Shown here: piece after piece, positions 35,012-44,074 of the stretch
Numbering within the stretch: position 1 is the first letter of the stretch
Layout of the letters: every line of letters begins with the position of its first letter
DNA from: Stenotrophomonas sp. ISL-67
GTDB lineage: Bacteria; Pseudomonadota; Gammaproteobacteria; Xanthomonadales; Xanthomonadaceae
DNA length: 64,000 nucleotides
Direction: 5' to 3'
NCBI RefSeq assembly: GCF_018612915.1
Contig: NZ_JAGGRL010000001.1
Span: 248,001 to 312,000 of the forward strand
Translations under genes and position numbers: made by a program
The notes under the pieces: generated by a model
What the model was told of the DNA's origin: nothing
What the model saw: only the letters and a program-made list of their open reading frames with translations
Databases searched by the model: none

Positions 35012-37075
35012 ATGAAGCTTCGTTACGCCCTGTTGCCGTTGTGCCTGCTGACCGCGCTGCCGTCGCTGGCCGCCACGCGTGGCCTGGATGTGCGCGACAT
35101 GATCGCGCTGGATCGGGTTTCGGCCCCGCTGCTGACAGCCGATGGCGGCAACGTGGTGTTCGCCAAGCGCGTGGTTGGCAGCGACAGCAAGGCCAGCACC
35201 GGCCTGTTCATCCGCAACCTGCGCACCCGTGACCTGGCCCCGCCCAAGCCGCTGACCCCGGCTGGCTGGAACGTCAACTCGGCTGCGCTGTCGGCCGATG
35301 GCCAGAGCGTGTTCTTCCTCAGTGCCAAGGGCGGCAGCCAGCAGCTGTATTCGATGCCGCTGGCCGGTGGCGCGCCGCGCCAGTTGACCGATTTCGCGGT
35401 GGACGTGGACAGCTTCCATATCTCGCCGCAGGGCGACCGCGTGGCGTTCAGCGCCGGCGTGTTCCAGGACTGCGGCTCGGACCTGGCCTGCACCGCGAAG
35501 AAGCTGGACGCGCACAAGGCGCGCAAGAACACCGGCGAAGTGTTCGACAGCCTGTTCGTGCGCCACTGGGATACCTGGAACGACGGCCGCCGCAACACCC
35601 TGTTCGTGGCCGCGCTCCCCGCCGCCAAGGCCGCGGCGGTCAAGGGCGCCTCGGCAATCAGTGCCACGCTGGTCGGTGATGCGCCGTCCAAGCCGTTCGG
35701 CGGCAATGACGATTTCACCTGGGCACCGGATGGCAGGAGCGTGGTGGCCAGCATCCGCGTGGCCGGCCGCGAAGAAGCCTGGTCGACCAACTTCGACCTG
35801 TACCGCCTGGATGCCGACGGCAAGCAGGCGCCGGTCAACCTGACCGCCGCCAACCCGGCCTGGGATGCCGGCCCGGTGTTCAGCGCCGACGGCAACACCC
35901 TGTATTACCGCGCGATGAAGCGCCCGGGTTTCGAAGCGGACCGTTTCGGCGTGATCGCGCTCGACCTGGCCACGGGCAAGACCCGCGAAATCGCCCCGGA
36001 CTGGGACCGTTCGGCCGGCGAAGTGGTGCTGTCGCCGGATGGTGGGAGCTTCTACACCGGCGCCGATGACTTGGGCGAACACCGCCTGTTCAACATCGAC
36101 ATCGCTACCGGCAAGGCCACGGTGGTTGCCGAAGGCGGCAGCATCGGCTCGCCGGTGATCGCTGGCAGCACGCTGGCCTATACGAAGAACAGCCTCAAGA
36201 GCGGCGACCAGATCGTGGTGGCCCAGGCCGACGGCAGCAGCCCGCGCGAGATCACCCCGAGCGCCGGCCAGATGCTGCCGGACGTGGCCTTCGGTGATTA
36301 CGAGCAGTTCCAGTTCAAGGGCTGGAACAACGAAACCGTGCACGGTTATGTGGTCAAGCCGTACAACTACCAGGAAGGCAAGCGCTACCCGGTGGCGTTC
36401 CTGATCCACGGCGGCCCGCAGGGCAGCTTCGGCAACGGCTGGAGCTACCGCTGGAACCCGCAGACTTATGCGGGCCAGGGCTACGCGGTGGTGATGATCG
36501 ATTTCCACGGTTCCACCGGCTACGGCCAGGCCTTCACCGATGCGATCAGCCAGCATTGGGGCGACCGCCCGCTGGAAGACCTGCAGAAGGGCTGGGCGGC
36601 CGCGCAGAAGCAGTACTCGTTCCTCAACGGCGACAAGGCCTGTGCGCTGGGCGCCAGCTACGGCGGCTTCATGGTCAACTGGATCGCCGGCAACTGGAAT
36701 GCGCCGTGGAAGTGCCTGGTCAACCATGACGGTGTGTTCGACCAGCGCATGATGGGTTACGCCACCGAAGAGCTGTGGTTCACCGAGTGGGAGCAGGGCG
36801 GCACACCGTTCGACAAGCCGCAGAACTACGAGAAGTTCAACCCGGTCAACCACGTGGCCGACTGGAAGAAGCCGATCCTGATCATCCATGGCCAGCTCGA
36901 CTTCCGCATTCCGGTGGAGCAGGGCCTGGGCGCGTTCACTGCCGCGCAGCGCCAGGGCATCGAGTCGAAGTTCCTGTACTTCCCGGACGAGAACCACTGG
37001 GTGCTGAAGCCGCAGAACAGCGTGCAGTGGCATGACACGGTGAACGGCTGGCTGAAGCAGCACATCGGCGAATGA
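35012..37075 (+). CDS. S9C-type dipeptidyl peptidase (DPP5-like)
   Basis: 687 residues. Signal peptide 1-21 (LPSLAATR). A WD40/TolB-like propeller follows (repeated LSADGQSVFFLSA, SPQGDRVAFSA, APDGRSVVAS, SADGNTLYYRA), then the prolyl-oligopeptidase hydrolase domain. Catalytic Ser549 is in GASYGGFM, Asp630 in HGQLDFRI and His662 in ENHWV. The GGSYGGFM-type motif and length match bacterial DPP5, a periplasmic dipeptidyl peptidase. Two Cys pairs lie in the propeller (CGSDLAC). GGAGA precedes the ATG by five bases. It is transcribed after the OPT transporter gene but separated by a REP, so operon membership is uncertain. Confidence 0.9.
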   Translation: MKLRYALLPLCLLTALPSLAATRGLDVRDMIALDRVSAPLLTADGGNVVFAKRVVGSDSKASTGLFIRNLRTRDLAPPKPLTPAGWNVNSAALSADGQSVFFLSAKGGSQQLYSMPLAGGAPRQLTDFAVDVDSFHISPQGDRVAFSAGVFQDCGSDLACTAKKLDAHKARKNTGEVFDSLFVRHWDTWNDGRRNTLFVAALPAAKAAAVKGASAISATLVGDAPSKPFGGNDDFTWAPDGRSVVASIRVAGREEAWSTNFDLYRLDADGKQAPVNLTAANPAWDAGPVFSADGNTLYYRAMKRPGFEADRFGVIALDLATGKTREIAPDWDRSAGEVVLSPDGGSFYTGADDLGEHRLFNIDIATGKATVVAEGGSIGSPVIAGSTLAYTKNSLKSGDQIVVAQADGSSPREITPSAGQMLPDVAFGDYEQFQFKGWNNETVHGYVVKPYNYQEGKRYPVAFLIHGGPQGSFGNGWSYRWNPQTYAGQGYAVVMIDFHGSTGYGQAFTDAISQHWGDRPLEDLQKGWAAAQKQYSFLNGDKACALGASYGGFMVNWIAGNWNAPWKCLVNHDGVFDQRMMGYATEELWFTEWEQGGTPFDKPQNYEKFNPVNHVADWKKPILIIHGQLDFRIPVEQGLGAFTAAQRQGIESKFLYFPDENHWVLKPQNSVQWHDTVNGWLKQHIGE

Positions 37076-37083
37076 TGGAATGG

Positions 37084-37107
37084 ACGCCGCCCTTTTCGGG
37101 GCGGCGT
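37084..37107 (+). terminator. Terminator hairpin of the S9C gene
   Basis: ACGCCGCCC/GGGCGGCGT 9-bp stem eight bases after the stop, followed by TTCCTG; the T-tract is short. Confidence 0.65.
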
Positions 37108-37120
37108 TCCTGCATTGCGT

Positions 37121-37243
37121 GGGCCGGCCAACGGCCGGCGCTACCGCGCCCCGGCGGCGATGACGTACCGCGGTGATGAACGCGTCGCCACGCGCCCGGT
37201 CATTAACCCACCGATTCCCGGTAGCGCCGGCCGTTGGCCGGCC
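37121..37243. repeat. Facing pair of SMAG/REP palindromes
   Basis: A reverse copy (37121-37144, ending GGCGCTAC) and a forward copy (37221-37243, starting GTAGCGCCGGCCG) have arms GCCGGCC/GGCCGGC. The 76 bases between them contain no gene. The second copy abuts the leader of the DUF819 gene. Confidence 0.8.
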
Positions 37244-37272
37244 CTCGACCCACCCTAAACGGCCCTACTTCC

Positions 37273-38511
37273 ATGCCCGCCCTGATCCAGAACGACATCG
37301 TCGTCTTCGGCCTGATCGCCGCCACCCTCGGCGCAGTGTTCTGGACCGCCTCGCGCGAGAAGGGGCTTTGGAAGCGCTTCTACACCTACGTACCGGCACT
37401 GCTGCTGTGCTACCTGATCCCCGGCATCTACAACACCGCGGGCCTGATCGACGGGCAGAACACCCGCCTGTACAACCCGATCGCCCGCGACATCCTGCTG
37501 CCCGCCGCGCTGGTGCTGCTGACGCTGGCGGTGGATATCAAGGGCATCCTGCGGCTGGGCCCGAAGCTGATCGTGATGTACCTGGGCGCTTCCTTCAGCA
37601 TCATGATCGGCGCGGTGGTGGCCTTCATGCTGATGAAGTGGGCGCATCCGGAAACCGTCGCCGGCGACACCTGGGCCGGCATGGCGGCGCTGGCCGGCAG
37701 CTGGATCGGCGGCGGTGCCAACATGCTCGCGATGCGCGAAGTGTTCGACGTCAACGCGACCACGTTCGGCCAGTTCGCGGTGGTCGACGTGGGCGTGGGC
37801 TATGTGTGGATGGCCGTGCTGATCTTCATGGCAGGGCGCGCAGCGAACATCGATGCACGCACCGGGGCCGATACGTCGGCGATCGATGAACTCAAACTGC
37901 GCATCGAAAAATTCCAGGCCGAACACGAGCGCGTGGCCAGCCTGACCGACCTGATGCTGATCGTGGCGGTAGCCTTCGGCACGGTAGGCCTGTCGCACGC
38001 CATCGCCGGGCCGGTATCGGCCTGGTTCAAGGGCCACGTCGCCTGGGCCTCGCAGTTCAGCCTGGACACGCCGTTCGTGTGGGTGGTGGTGATCTCCACC
38101 ACCTGCGGTCTTGCGCTGAGCTTCACCCGCGCGCGCAACCTGGAAGGGGCGGGTGCCTCGAAGCTGGGGTCGCTGCTGCTGTACTTCCTGATCGCCTGCA
38201 TCGGCATGCAGATGGACCTGCTGGCCCTGCTGGAACGCCCGTGGCTGTTCCTGCTCGGCCTGATCTGGATCGCCGTGCACATCGTGCTGCTGTTGGCGCT
38301 GGCCATGGCCCTCAAGGCGCCGTTCTTCTACTTCGCCATCGGCTCGCAATCCAACATCGGCGGTCCTGCCTCTGCGCCGGTCGTCGCCGCCGCTTTCCAT
38401 CCCTCGCTGGCGCCGGTGGGCGTGTTGCTGGGCACGATGGGGTATGCGACGGGCACGTATCTCGCCTACATCGTAGGCATTACATTGCGGTCGTTGGCCG
38501 GCGCGGGGTGA
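37273..38511 (+). CDS. DUF819 (YjcL-type) integral membrane protein
   Basis: 412 residues, 11-12 hydrophobic segments, of the DUF819 family, for which a transporter role is presumed. Recognisable parts are LLCYLIPGIYNTAGLI, LLPAALVLLTLAVDIKGILRLGPK, AGSWIGGGANMLAMRE (a glycine-rich turn conserved in the family) and SQSNIGGPASAPVVAAAFHPSL near the end. The substrate is unknown. Start chosen at MPALIQNDIVVFG; no clear ribosome-binding site is present. No partner gene is adjacent. Confidence 0.78.
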   Translation: MPALIQNDIVVFGLIAATLGAVFWTASREKGLWKRFYTYVPALLLCYLIPGIYNTAGLIDGQNTRLYNPIARDILLPAALVLLTLAVDIKGILRLGPKLIVMYLGASFSIMIGAVVAFMLMKWAHPETVAGDTWAGMAALAGSWIGGGANMLAMREVFDVNATTFGQFAVVDVGVGYVWMAVLIFMAGRAANIDARTGADTSAIDELKLRIEKFQAEHERVASLTDLMLIVAVAFGTVGLSHAIAGPVSAWFKGHVAWASQFSLDTPFVWVVVISTTCGLALSFTRARNLEGAGASKLGSLLLYFLIACIGMQMDLLALLERPWLFLLGLIWIAVHIVLLLALAMALKAPFFYFAIGSQSNIGGPASAPVVAAAFHPSLAPVGVLLGTMGYATGTYLAYIVGITLRSLAGAG

Positions 38512-38534
38512 TGGGGTTTCAACGCGGTGTCGGC

Positions 38535-38690
38535 CGACGCCGGTAGGGTCGCATCCCTATCGACCGCCGATGGCGGTGCAACGTTCATTGGGGCATGACC
38601 TCCGGCGAAAATCGTTCTTCGGTCAGGTGCGATGCGTCACCGTGCCGATTACCGTTATCGGCGGTCGTCTGGGGACCGACCCTACCGTCG
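38535..38690. other. Nested inverted repeats: candidate structured RNA or mini-element
   Basis: Complementary segments are nested around one centre: 38542-38551 with 38677-38686 (10/10 bases, GGTAGGGTCG), 38562-38571 with 38657-38666 (10/10, GACCGCCGAT), 38574-38578 with 38638-38642, and 38596-38600 with 38621-38625. The CGAC at 38535 and 38687 extends the outer stem past a three-base bulge. The result is a ~150-nt imperfect long hairpin in a gap without any gene (38512-38764). It could be a structured RNA, the folded 3' end of the DUF819 transcript, or a decayed miniature element. Confidence 0.6.
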
Positions 38691-38764
38691 AATGTGCGCG
38701 AAAGGCGCGCCGCATTATGCGCGTCCGGCGTCCGGTCGCGGCAATGGATGTCGCGAGTTCGGCG

Positions 38765-38837
38765 TTACGCCACGAGCAACCCGCGCTCGATCAGCCAGGC
38801 TTTTGCGTCTTCGGCATCCTGCTCGAACCGCGCCGAG
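38765..38837 (-). pseudogene. Duplicated C-terminal fragment of the HExxH gene
   Basis: The minus strand encodes ARFEQDAEDAKAWLIERGLL followed by two residues and a stop. It is nearly the same as the last residues of the intact gene 139 bases upstream (WFEQDAEDARAWLVERGLL then PA). The two 75-85-base DNA segments share about 80-85% identity, with conservative changes (K/R, I/V). No start codon or upstream domain is present, so this is a remnant of a tandem duplication. Confidence 0.65.
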
Positions 38838-38903
38838 TGAACAACAACGCGCCTTTCTGGTTGGCGCGTCGCCACGCGTCCGGGAAAGGCCGCGTTCCCG
38901 GTT

Positions 38904-39389
38904 TTACGCGGGCAGCAACCCGCGCTCGACCAACCAGGCTCTTGCGTCTTCGGCATCCTGCTCGAACCAAGCCCGGGTCGAACCAAGACGATACGTATAC
39001 CCCCACGCATCCATGTCAGCCATCAACTGCGCGCTGCCTACGCCCGGCAATTGCCCGGCCAGCACGATCTGCAGGTAACAGGTGGCGTCTTCTTCGGGTA
39101 CCGAATCGGTCGCATCGGTGTGCACCAGCGCGCGGCGCTCCGGTGGCAGCACGATCAGATGGCAGGCCTCATGCAGCATCGAGTGCACCGGCGTGTCGTT
39201 GCGCACATACACATCGCTGGCGATGATGCCCGCCTCGGGCTCGCCCCAGTAACTGCCGGGAATCGGTGCGCCATCGGCCACGTGGTGCAGCTGCAGCGCG
39301 TGGCGGGCCAGCAATGCCGCCGCATCCTGGAAGGCGATGTCGCCCACGCGGGTGACCTGCGGTTCTGCTTCTGCAACGGCGGTGTTCAT
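38904..39389 (-). CDS. Small HExxH metallopeptidase-like protein
   Basis: 161 residues, soluble, no signal peptide. The motif HSMLHEACHLIV contains HEACH (His73, Glu74, His77), a canonical HExxH zinc site, preceded by a strand VYVRNDTPVH as in minimal metallopeptidases. The remainder (DATDSVPEEDATCYLQI) could supply a third acidic ligand. I do not recognise a named family. It lies downstream of minE in the same direction but is separated by a hairpin. Its last ~23 codons are duplicated just downstream (38765-38837). Confidence 0.7.
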   Translation of the reverse strand: MNTAVAEAEPQVTRVGDIAFQDAAALLARHALQLHHVADGAPIPGSYWGEPEAGIIASDVYVRNDTPVHSMLHEACHLIVLPPERRALVHTDATDSVPEEDATCYLQIVLAGQLPGVGSAQLMADMDAWGYTYRLGSTRAWFEQDAEDARAWLVERGLLPA

Positions 39390-39405
39390 GGCGTCTGCGT
39401 CCTGC

Positions 39406-39429
39406 GCCCCTTCCCGGCGGGGAAGGGGC
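39406..39429 (-). terminator. Hairpin after minE
   Basis: GCCCCTTCCC/GGGAAGGGGC forms a perfect 10-bp stem with a four-base loop, nine bases past the minE stop. There is no T-run, so termination may be partial or the hairpin may protect the mRNA end. Confidence 0.55.
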
Positions 39430-39438
39430 CTGTACGGG

Positions 39439-39699
39439 TCAGGGCTGCTGCGGGCCTTCCGGCAGTGCCACCGAAATGTCCAGCACGTCGTGCTCGCCGT
39501 CCTTGACCAGGTCGACCTTGACCGCGTCGGCGTCGATGTTGACGTACTTCTTGATCACTTCCAGCAGCTCGCGCTGCAGCAGCGGCAGGTAATCCGGGCC
39601 GCCACGGTGGCTGCGTTCCTGCGCGATGATGATCTGCAGGCGATTCTTGGCGGTCTCGGCAGTGGTCTTCTTGGTCTTGAGGAAATCAAACAGGCCCAT
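39439..39699 (-). CDS. minE: Cell division topological specificity factor MinE
   Basis: 86 residues, normal length. The N-terminal amphipathic membrane-targeting segment MGLFDFLK is followed by the anti-MinCD helix/strand region ([24 protein letters not shown]) and the dimerisation domain ([12 protein letters not shown]). MinE displaces MinC from MinD and drives the pole-to-pole oscillation that places the division site at mid-cell. It is separated from minD by two bases, last gene of minC-minD-minE. Confidence 0.97.
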   Translation of the reverse strand: MGLFDFLKTKKTTAETAKNRLQIIIAQERSHRGGPDYLPLLQRELLEVIKKYVNIDADAVKVDLVKDGEHDVLDISVALPEGPQQP

Positions 39700-39701
39700 G
39701 C

Positions 39702-40511
39702 TTATCCTCCGAACAGCTTGCTGAAGAAGCCCTTCTTCTCAACAACGGTGAAGCGCATCGGGCGCTCTTCGCCGAGGATGCGGGCCACCGCATCATCGTA
39801 GGCCTGGCCAGCAGCCGATTCCGGATCCAGGATGACCGGCTCGCCCTTGTTGGACGCGTTCAGCACATCACCCGATTCCGGGATCACGCCGATCGCCTTC
39901 AGCCCCAGCACCTCTTCCACGTCGGTGATGCTAAGCATCTCACCGGTTTCCACGCGGGCCGGGCTGTAGCGGGTCAGCAGCAGGAACGCCGGTACGTTCT
40001 GGCCCGACTCGGCCTTGTGCGTCTTCGAATCCAGCAGGCCGATGATGCGGTCCGAGTCGCGCACCGACGACACTTCCGGGTTCACCACCACCACCGCACG
40101 GTCGGCGAAGTACATCGCCAGGAACGCGCCCTTTTCGATGCCGGCCGGCGAATCGCAGATGATGTACTCGAAACCGTCCGCGGCCAGGTCCTTGAGTACC
40201 TTGCCCACGCCTTCCTGGGTCAGCGCATCCTTGTCACGTGTCTGCGATGCCGCCAGCACGTACAGGTTGTCGAAGCGCTTGTCCTTGATCAGCGCCTGCT
40301 TGAGCGTGGCCTCGCCATGCACGACATTCACGAAGTCGTACACCACGCGGCGCTCGCAGCCCATGATCAGGTCGAGGTTGCGCAGGCCGACGTCGAAGTC
40401 GATCACCGCCACCTTCTTGCCCTTGCTTGCCAGGCCGCAGGCCAGGCTTGCGCTGGAAGTGGTCTTGCCGACGCCGCCCTTGCCGGAAGTGACTACGATG
40501 ATTTCAGCCAA
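39702..40511 (-). CDS. minD: Septum-site determining ATPase MinD
   Basis: 269 residues. The deviant Walker A motif KGGVGKTT (11-18), the switch [14 protein letters not shown] and [10 protein letters not shown] (Walker B region) are all present, as is the C-terminal amphipathic membrane-targeting helix ([11 protein letters not shown]). MinD binds the membrane in the ATP form and recruits MinC. The start is TTG at 40511: it gives the conserved [10 protein letters not shown] start (Met in protein), has AGGAG upstream, and no ATG is available; the longer reading is unrelated. Operon with minC and minE. Confidence 0.96.
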   Translation of the reverse strand: MAEIIVVTSGKGGVGKTTSSASLACGLASKGKKVAVIDFDVGLRNLDLIMGCERRVVYDFVNVVHGEATLKQALIKDKRFDNLYVLAASQTRDKDALTQEGVGKVLKDLAADGFEYIICDSPAGIEKGAFLAMYFADRAVVVVNPEVSSVRDSDRIIGLLDSKTHKAESGQNVPAFLLLTRYSPARVETGEMLSITDVEEVLGLKAIGVIPESGDVLNASNKGEPVILDPESAAGQAYDDAVARILGEERPMRFTVVEKKGFFSKLFGG

Positions 40512-40546
40512 AGGACTTCTCCTGATGATTCTGTTGGTGCGCGGGC

Positions 40547-41323
40547 TCAGGCCAGCGCAGCGATCTTGATCTGGTCGTTTTCCAGCCATACCTGCACGGC
40601 CTTGCCGCGCAGGTTGTCCGGGACATCGTCCAGTACCTTGTAATGGCCGGCAATGGCGACCAGTTCAGCGTGGAAGTCACGGCAGAAAATACGCGCCGTG
40701 GTGTTGCCTTGGGCACCTGCCAGGGCACGGCCCCGCAGCGTACCGTAAATATGGATGCTGCCATCGGCGATCACCTCGGCGCCTGCGCCCACGGTGGCCA
40801 TGACCGTCAGGTCGCAGTTCTCGGCATACAGTTGCTGGCCCGAGCGCACGTTGCTGGTCTGCATGCGGCCCGGCTTGGGCGCATTGCCCACCTCGACAGC
40901 CGCCGCCTGGGCCGGCGCGGCGGCGCGCGCCCGGCGTGCCGGTTCCGGCGCAGGTGCAGGCGCGACCGGTGCGGGCGCCGGTTCAGCGTCGGCGCGCTCG
41001 TACTGCGCGCGGAACTTGGCCAGCAGCGGCAGCCCGAGCTGCTGCGAGAGCAGGTCGGTGTCGGTGCTGCCGTAGGCCAGCGCCACCGGCAGCACGCCAG
41101 CGCTGCGCAGGCCATCCAGCAGCGCCTGGGCGGTAGCCACGTCGGGCATCTGGCTCAGGCCGCCGAAATCGAGAATCACCGCCGCGCGGCCGAACAGCTT
41201 CGGCGCGCGCGCCACGCGGTCGTGCATTTCACGGGTGAGGCGTTCCACATCGAGGGTGCGGATGCGCAGGTTGGCGATGCCCACCTGGCCGATCTTCAGT
41301 TCGCCGGCCTGTTCAAAATCCAT
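40547..41323 (-). CDS. minC: Septum-site inhibitor MinC
   Basis: 258 residues. The N-terminal FtsZ-antagonising domain (about 1-105: LKIGQVGIANLRIRTLD, AAVILDFGGL) is joined by an Ala/Pro/Glu linker (about 125-155) to the C-terminal right-handed beta-helix domain. That domain holds the hallmark VRSGQQLYAENCDLTV and GAEVIADGSIHIYGTLRGRALAG repeats that bind MinD. The long, very Ala/Pro-rich linker is a local feature. The ATG at 41323 begins MDFEQAGELKIG. First gene of the min operon, 13 bases after a GNAT gene. Confidence 0.95.
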   Translation of the reverse strand: MDFEQAGELKIGQVGIANLRIRTLDVERLTREMHDRVARAPKLFGRAAVILDFGGLSQMPDVATAQALLDGLRSAGVLPVALAYGSTDTDLLSQQLGLPLLAKFRAQYERADAEPAPAPVAPAPAPEPARRARAAAPAQAAAVEVGNAPKPGRMQTSNVRSGQQLYAENCDLTVMATVGAGAEVIADGSIHIYGTLRGRALAGAQGNTTARIFCRDFHAELVAIAGHYKVLDDVPDNLRGKAVQVWLENDQIKIAALA

Positions 41324-41336
41324 GTTTGCCGCCACT

Positions 41337-41933
41337 TCAGGTCCCCGTCGGTCGTTGCGCGCGCAGCGGCTCGCGACGATGACCCACCCAGGGCACGTCC
41401 GGCAACGCGTCGCCGTAGGTGTCGTGCACCCACTGGTAACTGCACAGGTCCTTGAGCAGCATGCTGGCGCGCACATCCACGTGCGGCATGTTGTTCTGCC
41501 CGACCTCGCGGAAGCCGAAGCTGCCATGGAACAGCAGCGCCGCGTCGGCGCCGTGGTCCAGGAACACCTCGCAGGTCAGCTGCGGGTAGCGCAGCTCCGA
41601 GTAGCTCTGCGCATCGGCGTAGAACGCGCGGCCCACACCGCCGCCGCGGCGGCGGCTGGCCACCACGATGCGGTCGATGTAGAAGAATTTCTGGGTCAGG
41701 TGCTGCTTGAACCAGGCGAAGTTGCTGCTGTCGTGCTGGCTGTCGCTGCCGAAACCGATCAGGAAACCGGCCAGGTTGCCGTCGCGCTCGGCGACGCGGA
41801 AATACTCAGCGGTGTCAAAGAACAGGCGCAGGCGGGCGGCATCCAGCGGAAGGATGGCCAGGCCGGCATTGTTGTTCAGGGCCAGGACGGAATCGAGCTC
41901 GTGCTCGCGCACGTCGCGGATGACAATCGACAT
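41337..41933 (-). CDS. GNAT-family N-acetyltransferase
   Basis: 198 residues of the acetyl-CoA-dependent N-acetyltransferase fold. Strand-4/helix-3 carries IDRIVVASRRRGGGVGRAFY, with the pyrophosphate-binding RxxGxG-like motif at about 94-102. The C-terminal part has LFHGSFGFREVGQ, the usual beta-6/7 turn. The substrate is unknown. The gene ends 13 bases before minC and probably shares its transcript. That is a conserved-looking arrangement, but no functional link to cell division can be read from sequence. Confidence 0.8.
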   Translation of the reverse strand: MSIVIRDVREHELDSVLALNNNAGLAILPLDAARLRLFFDTAEYFRVAERDGNLAGFLIGFGSDSQHDSSNFAWFKQHLTQKFFYIDRIVVASRRRGGGVGRAFYADAQSYSELRYPQLTCEVFLDHGADAALLFHGSFGFREVGQNNMPHVDVRASMLLKDLCSYQWVHDTYGDALPDVPWVGHRREPLRAQRPTGT

Positions 41934-42069
41934 TGTGACTCCGTGGGGTAACGCGGTTGGCCCATCTAGGGGCCCTGTCGGTGATTATTGCATGGGTGGC
42001 CGGGCAGGGCACAGCCAGCCATGACTTATGTCCGGGTGCAGCGGCGCAGGTTCAGCCTAAGATGCGTCC

Positions 42070-43263
42070 ATGTTGGGATACCTAAGCCAAACCCGAGTAC
42101 TGCGACTGGCCGGCCTGTTCACCTGGGTCATGCTCGGCTTGCCGTTGGTCTATTCCCAGTACGAAGCGGTCCGCCGCAGCGGCGGCATCGACCTGCCACC
42201 CCTGCTGTTGTTCGTGTCCTACCTGGCCTTCGGCGGCGGTTACCTGTGGCTGACCCGCGGGCTGCGCAATGGCGGCCATTCGGCCTGGTACGACCGCGCC
42301 ATCCTGGTGCTGCTGACCATCTCCGCCCTGGCGGTGAGCTTCCTGAGCGGCTCCGGCCTGGGCAGCATCCTGATGATGGTGGCCGCCGGGGTCATTCCGT
42401 GGATGCTGCCGGCCCGGGTCGGGGTGATCTGGCTGCTGGTCAGCCAGCTGGCGGTGGCCCCGGTGTACTACCTGTTCCTGCCGTTTTCGCTGTTCGAGGC
42501 GGTGATGCAGTCGCTGCTGTACGGCGGCTTCTCCATGTTCATCTTCGTGACCAGCCTGGTCGCGCGCCAGCAGACCGACGCCCGCGAGGAGCAGCGCCGG
42601 CTCAACACCGAACTGCGCGCCACCCGCGTGCTGCTGGCCGAGAGCGCCCGGGTCAACGAACGCACCCGGATCTCGCGCGAGCTGCATGACCTGCTTGGCC
42701 ACCACCTCACCGCGCTCAGCCTGAACCTGGAAGTGGCCGGCCACATCACCGAAGGCCAGGCCCAGGAGCATGTGCACCAGGCCCATACCCTGGCCAAGCT
42801 GCTGCTCACCGACGTGCGCGAGGCGGTCAGCCAGCTGCGCGACAGTGGCGCCATCGACCTGGCCGCCGCGCTGCGCCCGCTGACCGAACAGGTGCCTTCG
42901 CTGGACATCCACCTGGAGATCGAAGAGCCGCTGAGCGTGGAAGACCCTGAACAGGCCCACGTGCTGCTGCGCTGCACCCAGGAGATCATCACCAACGCGG
43001 TGCGCCACGCGCGTGCCCGCAACCTGTGGATCCAGGTGCACCGGGAGCCGCCGGGGCAGGTGGTGGTGCAGGCGCACGACGACGGCGTGGGTGCCGATGG
43101 CATCGTGATCGGCAACGGCTTGCGTGGAATGCGTGAACGCCTGCAACAATGCGGCGGTGAGCTGCAGATTGAAACCCACCGGGGACAGGGCTTCCGCCTG
43201 CGCGCCTCGGTTCCCGGCGTGCCAGTGCTGATGCTGGGTGCCATCCTGGAAGGAGTGGATTGA
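42070..43263 (+). CDS. Sensor histidine kinase (NarL/DesK class, HisKA_3)
   Basis: 397 residues. Five or six membrane spans fill residues 12-162 (an integral-membrane sensor without a large periplasmic domain). A coiled linker follows, then the HisKA_3 dimerisation domain with phospho-acceptor His206 in ISRELHDLLGHHLT. The GHKL ATPase domain has the N-box EIITNAVRHARA and G-box DDGVGADG and GLRGMRERL. The architecture resembles DesK-type membrane-state sensors. It is translationally coupled to the response-regulator gene by a one-base overlap. The signal is unknown. Confidence 0.92.
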   Translation: MLGYLSQTRVLRLAGLFTWVMLGLPLVYSQYEAVRRSGGIDLPPLLLFVSYLAFGGGYLWLTRGLRNGGHSAWYDRAILVLLTISALAVSFLSGSGLGSILMMVAAGVIPWMLPARVGVIWLLVSQLAVAPVYYLFLPFSLFEAVMQSLLYGGFSMFIFVTSLVARQQTDAREEQRRLNTELRATRVLLAESARVNERTRISRELHDLLGHHLTALSLNLEVAGHITEGQAQEHVHQAHTLAKLLLTDVREAVSQLRDSGAIDLAAALRPLTEQVPSLDIHLEIEEPLSVEDPEQAHVLLRCTQEIITNAVRHARARNLWIQVHREPPGQVVVQAHDDGVGADGIVIGNGLRGMRERLQQCGGELQIETHRGQGFRLRASVPGVPVLMLGAILEGVD

Positions 43264-43904
43264 TGATTCGCGTCTGCCTGGTCGACGACCAAACCCTGGT
43301 GCGGCAGGGAATCCGCTCTCTGCTCGCCCTGGATGACGGGATTGAAGTGGTGGCCGAGGCCGCCGATGGCCGCCAGGCCGTCGAGGTGGTGCCGCAGATC
43401 CGCCCCGACGTGGTGCTGATGGACATGCGCATGCCGGTGATGTCGGGGCTGGAGGCGCTGCAGATGCTGTCGCGGCTCAACCAGCTGCCGCCGACCATCA
43501 TCCTCACCACCTTCGACGACGACCAGCTGGTGCTGGCCGGGCTCAAGGCCGGCGCCAAGGGTTACCTGCTCAAGGACGTGACCCTGGAACAGCTGGTCGG
43601 TGCGATCCGCACCGTCGCCGATGGCGGCTCGCTGGTGCAGCCGGCCGTCACCCAGCGCCTGCTGTCGGGGCTGGAGCACATGCGCAACGAGTTCGTGAGC
43701 CTGGACCGGCCCGACCCGCTCACCGACCGCGAAACCGAGATCCTGCGCCTGATGGCCAGCGGCTTCTCCAACAAGGAGATCGCCAATTCGTTGGGCGTGG
43801 CCGAAGGCACCATCAAGAACCACGTCTCCAACATCCTGTCCAAGCTGGGGGTGCGCGATCGCACCCGGGCCGTGTTGAAGGCGTTCGAGCTGCAACTGGT
43901 GTGA
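43263..43904 (+). CDS. NarL/FixJ-family response regulator
   Basis: 213 residues. The receiver domain carries the acidic pair Asp8/Asp9, phospho-acceptor Asp54 (VLMDMRMPVMSG) and the conserved Lys in YLLKDV. A LuxR-type HTH follows (about 147-205: LTDRETEILRLMASGFSNKEIANSLGVAEGTIKNHVSNILSKL). The ATG is shared with the kinase stop (TGATG). GGAG lies about eight bases upstream. Targets are unknown; together with the preceding kinase it forms a complete two-component system. Confidence 0.94.
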   Translation: MIRVCLVDDQTLVRQGIRSLLALDDGIEVVAEAADGRQAVEVVPQIRPDVVLMDMRMPVMSGLEALQMLSRLNQLPPTIILTTFDDDQLVLAGLKAGAKGYLLKDVTLEQLVGAIRTVADGGSLVQPAVTQRLLSGLEHMRNEFVSLDRPDPLTDRETEILRLMASGFSNKEIANSLGVAEGTIKNHVSNILSKLGVRDRTRAVLKAFELQLV

Positions 43905-44074
43905 ACATGAACGTCAGTTGAAAGCATTGTGCGGCAAGGCCTGCGGCGGTCGCCAAAGGCCTGCCTGCCGAAACCGGCAAATAAATATGGCCAACGGCCA
44001 CATGCTGGCCCGCGCGATGCGCTATCTTTCCGCTCCTTGTCCATTTCAAAACCGCTGCCGGTATGGAAACCGGT

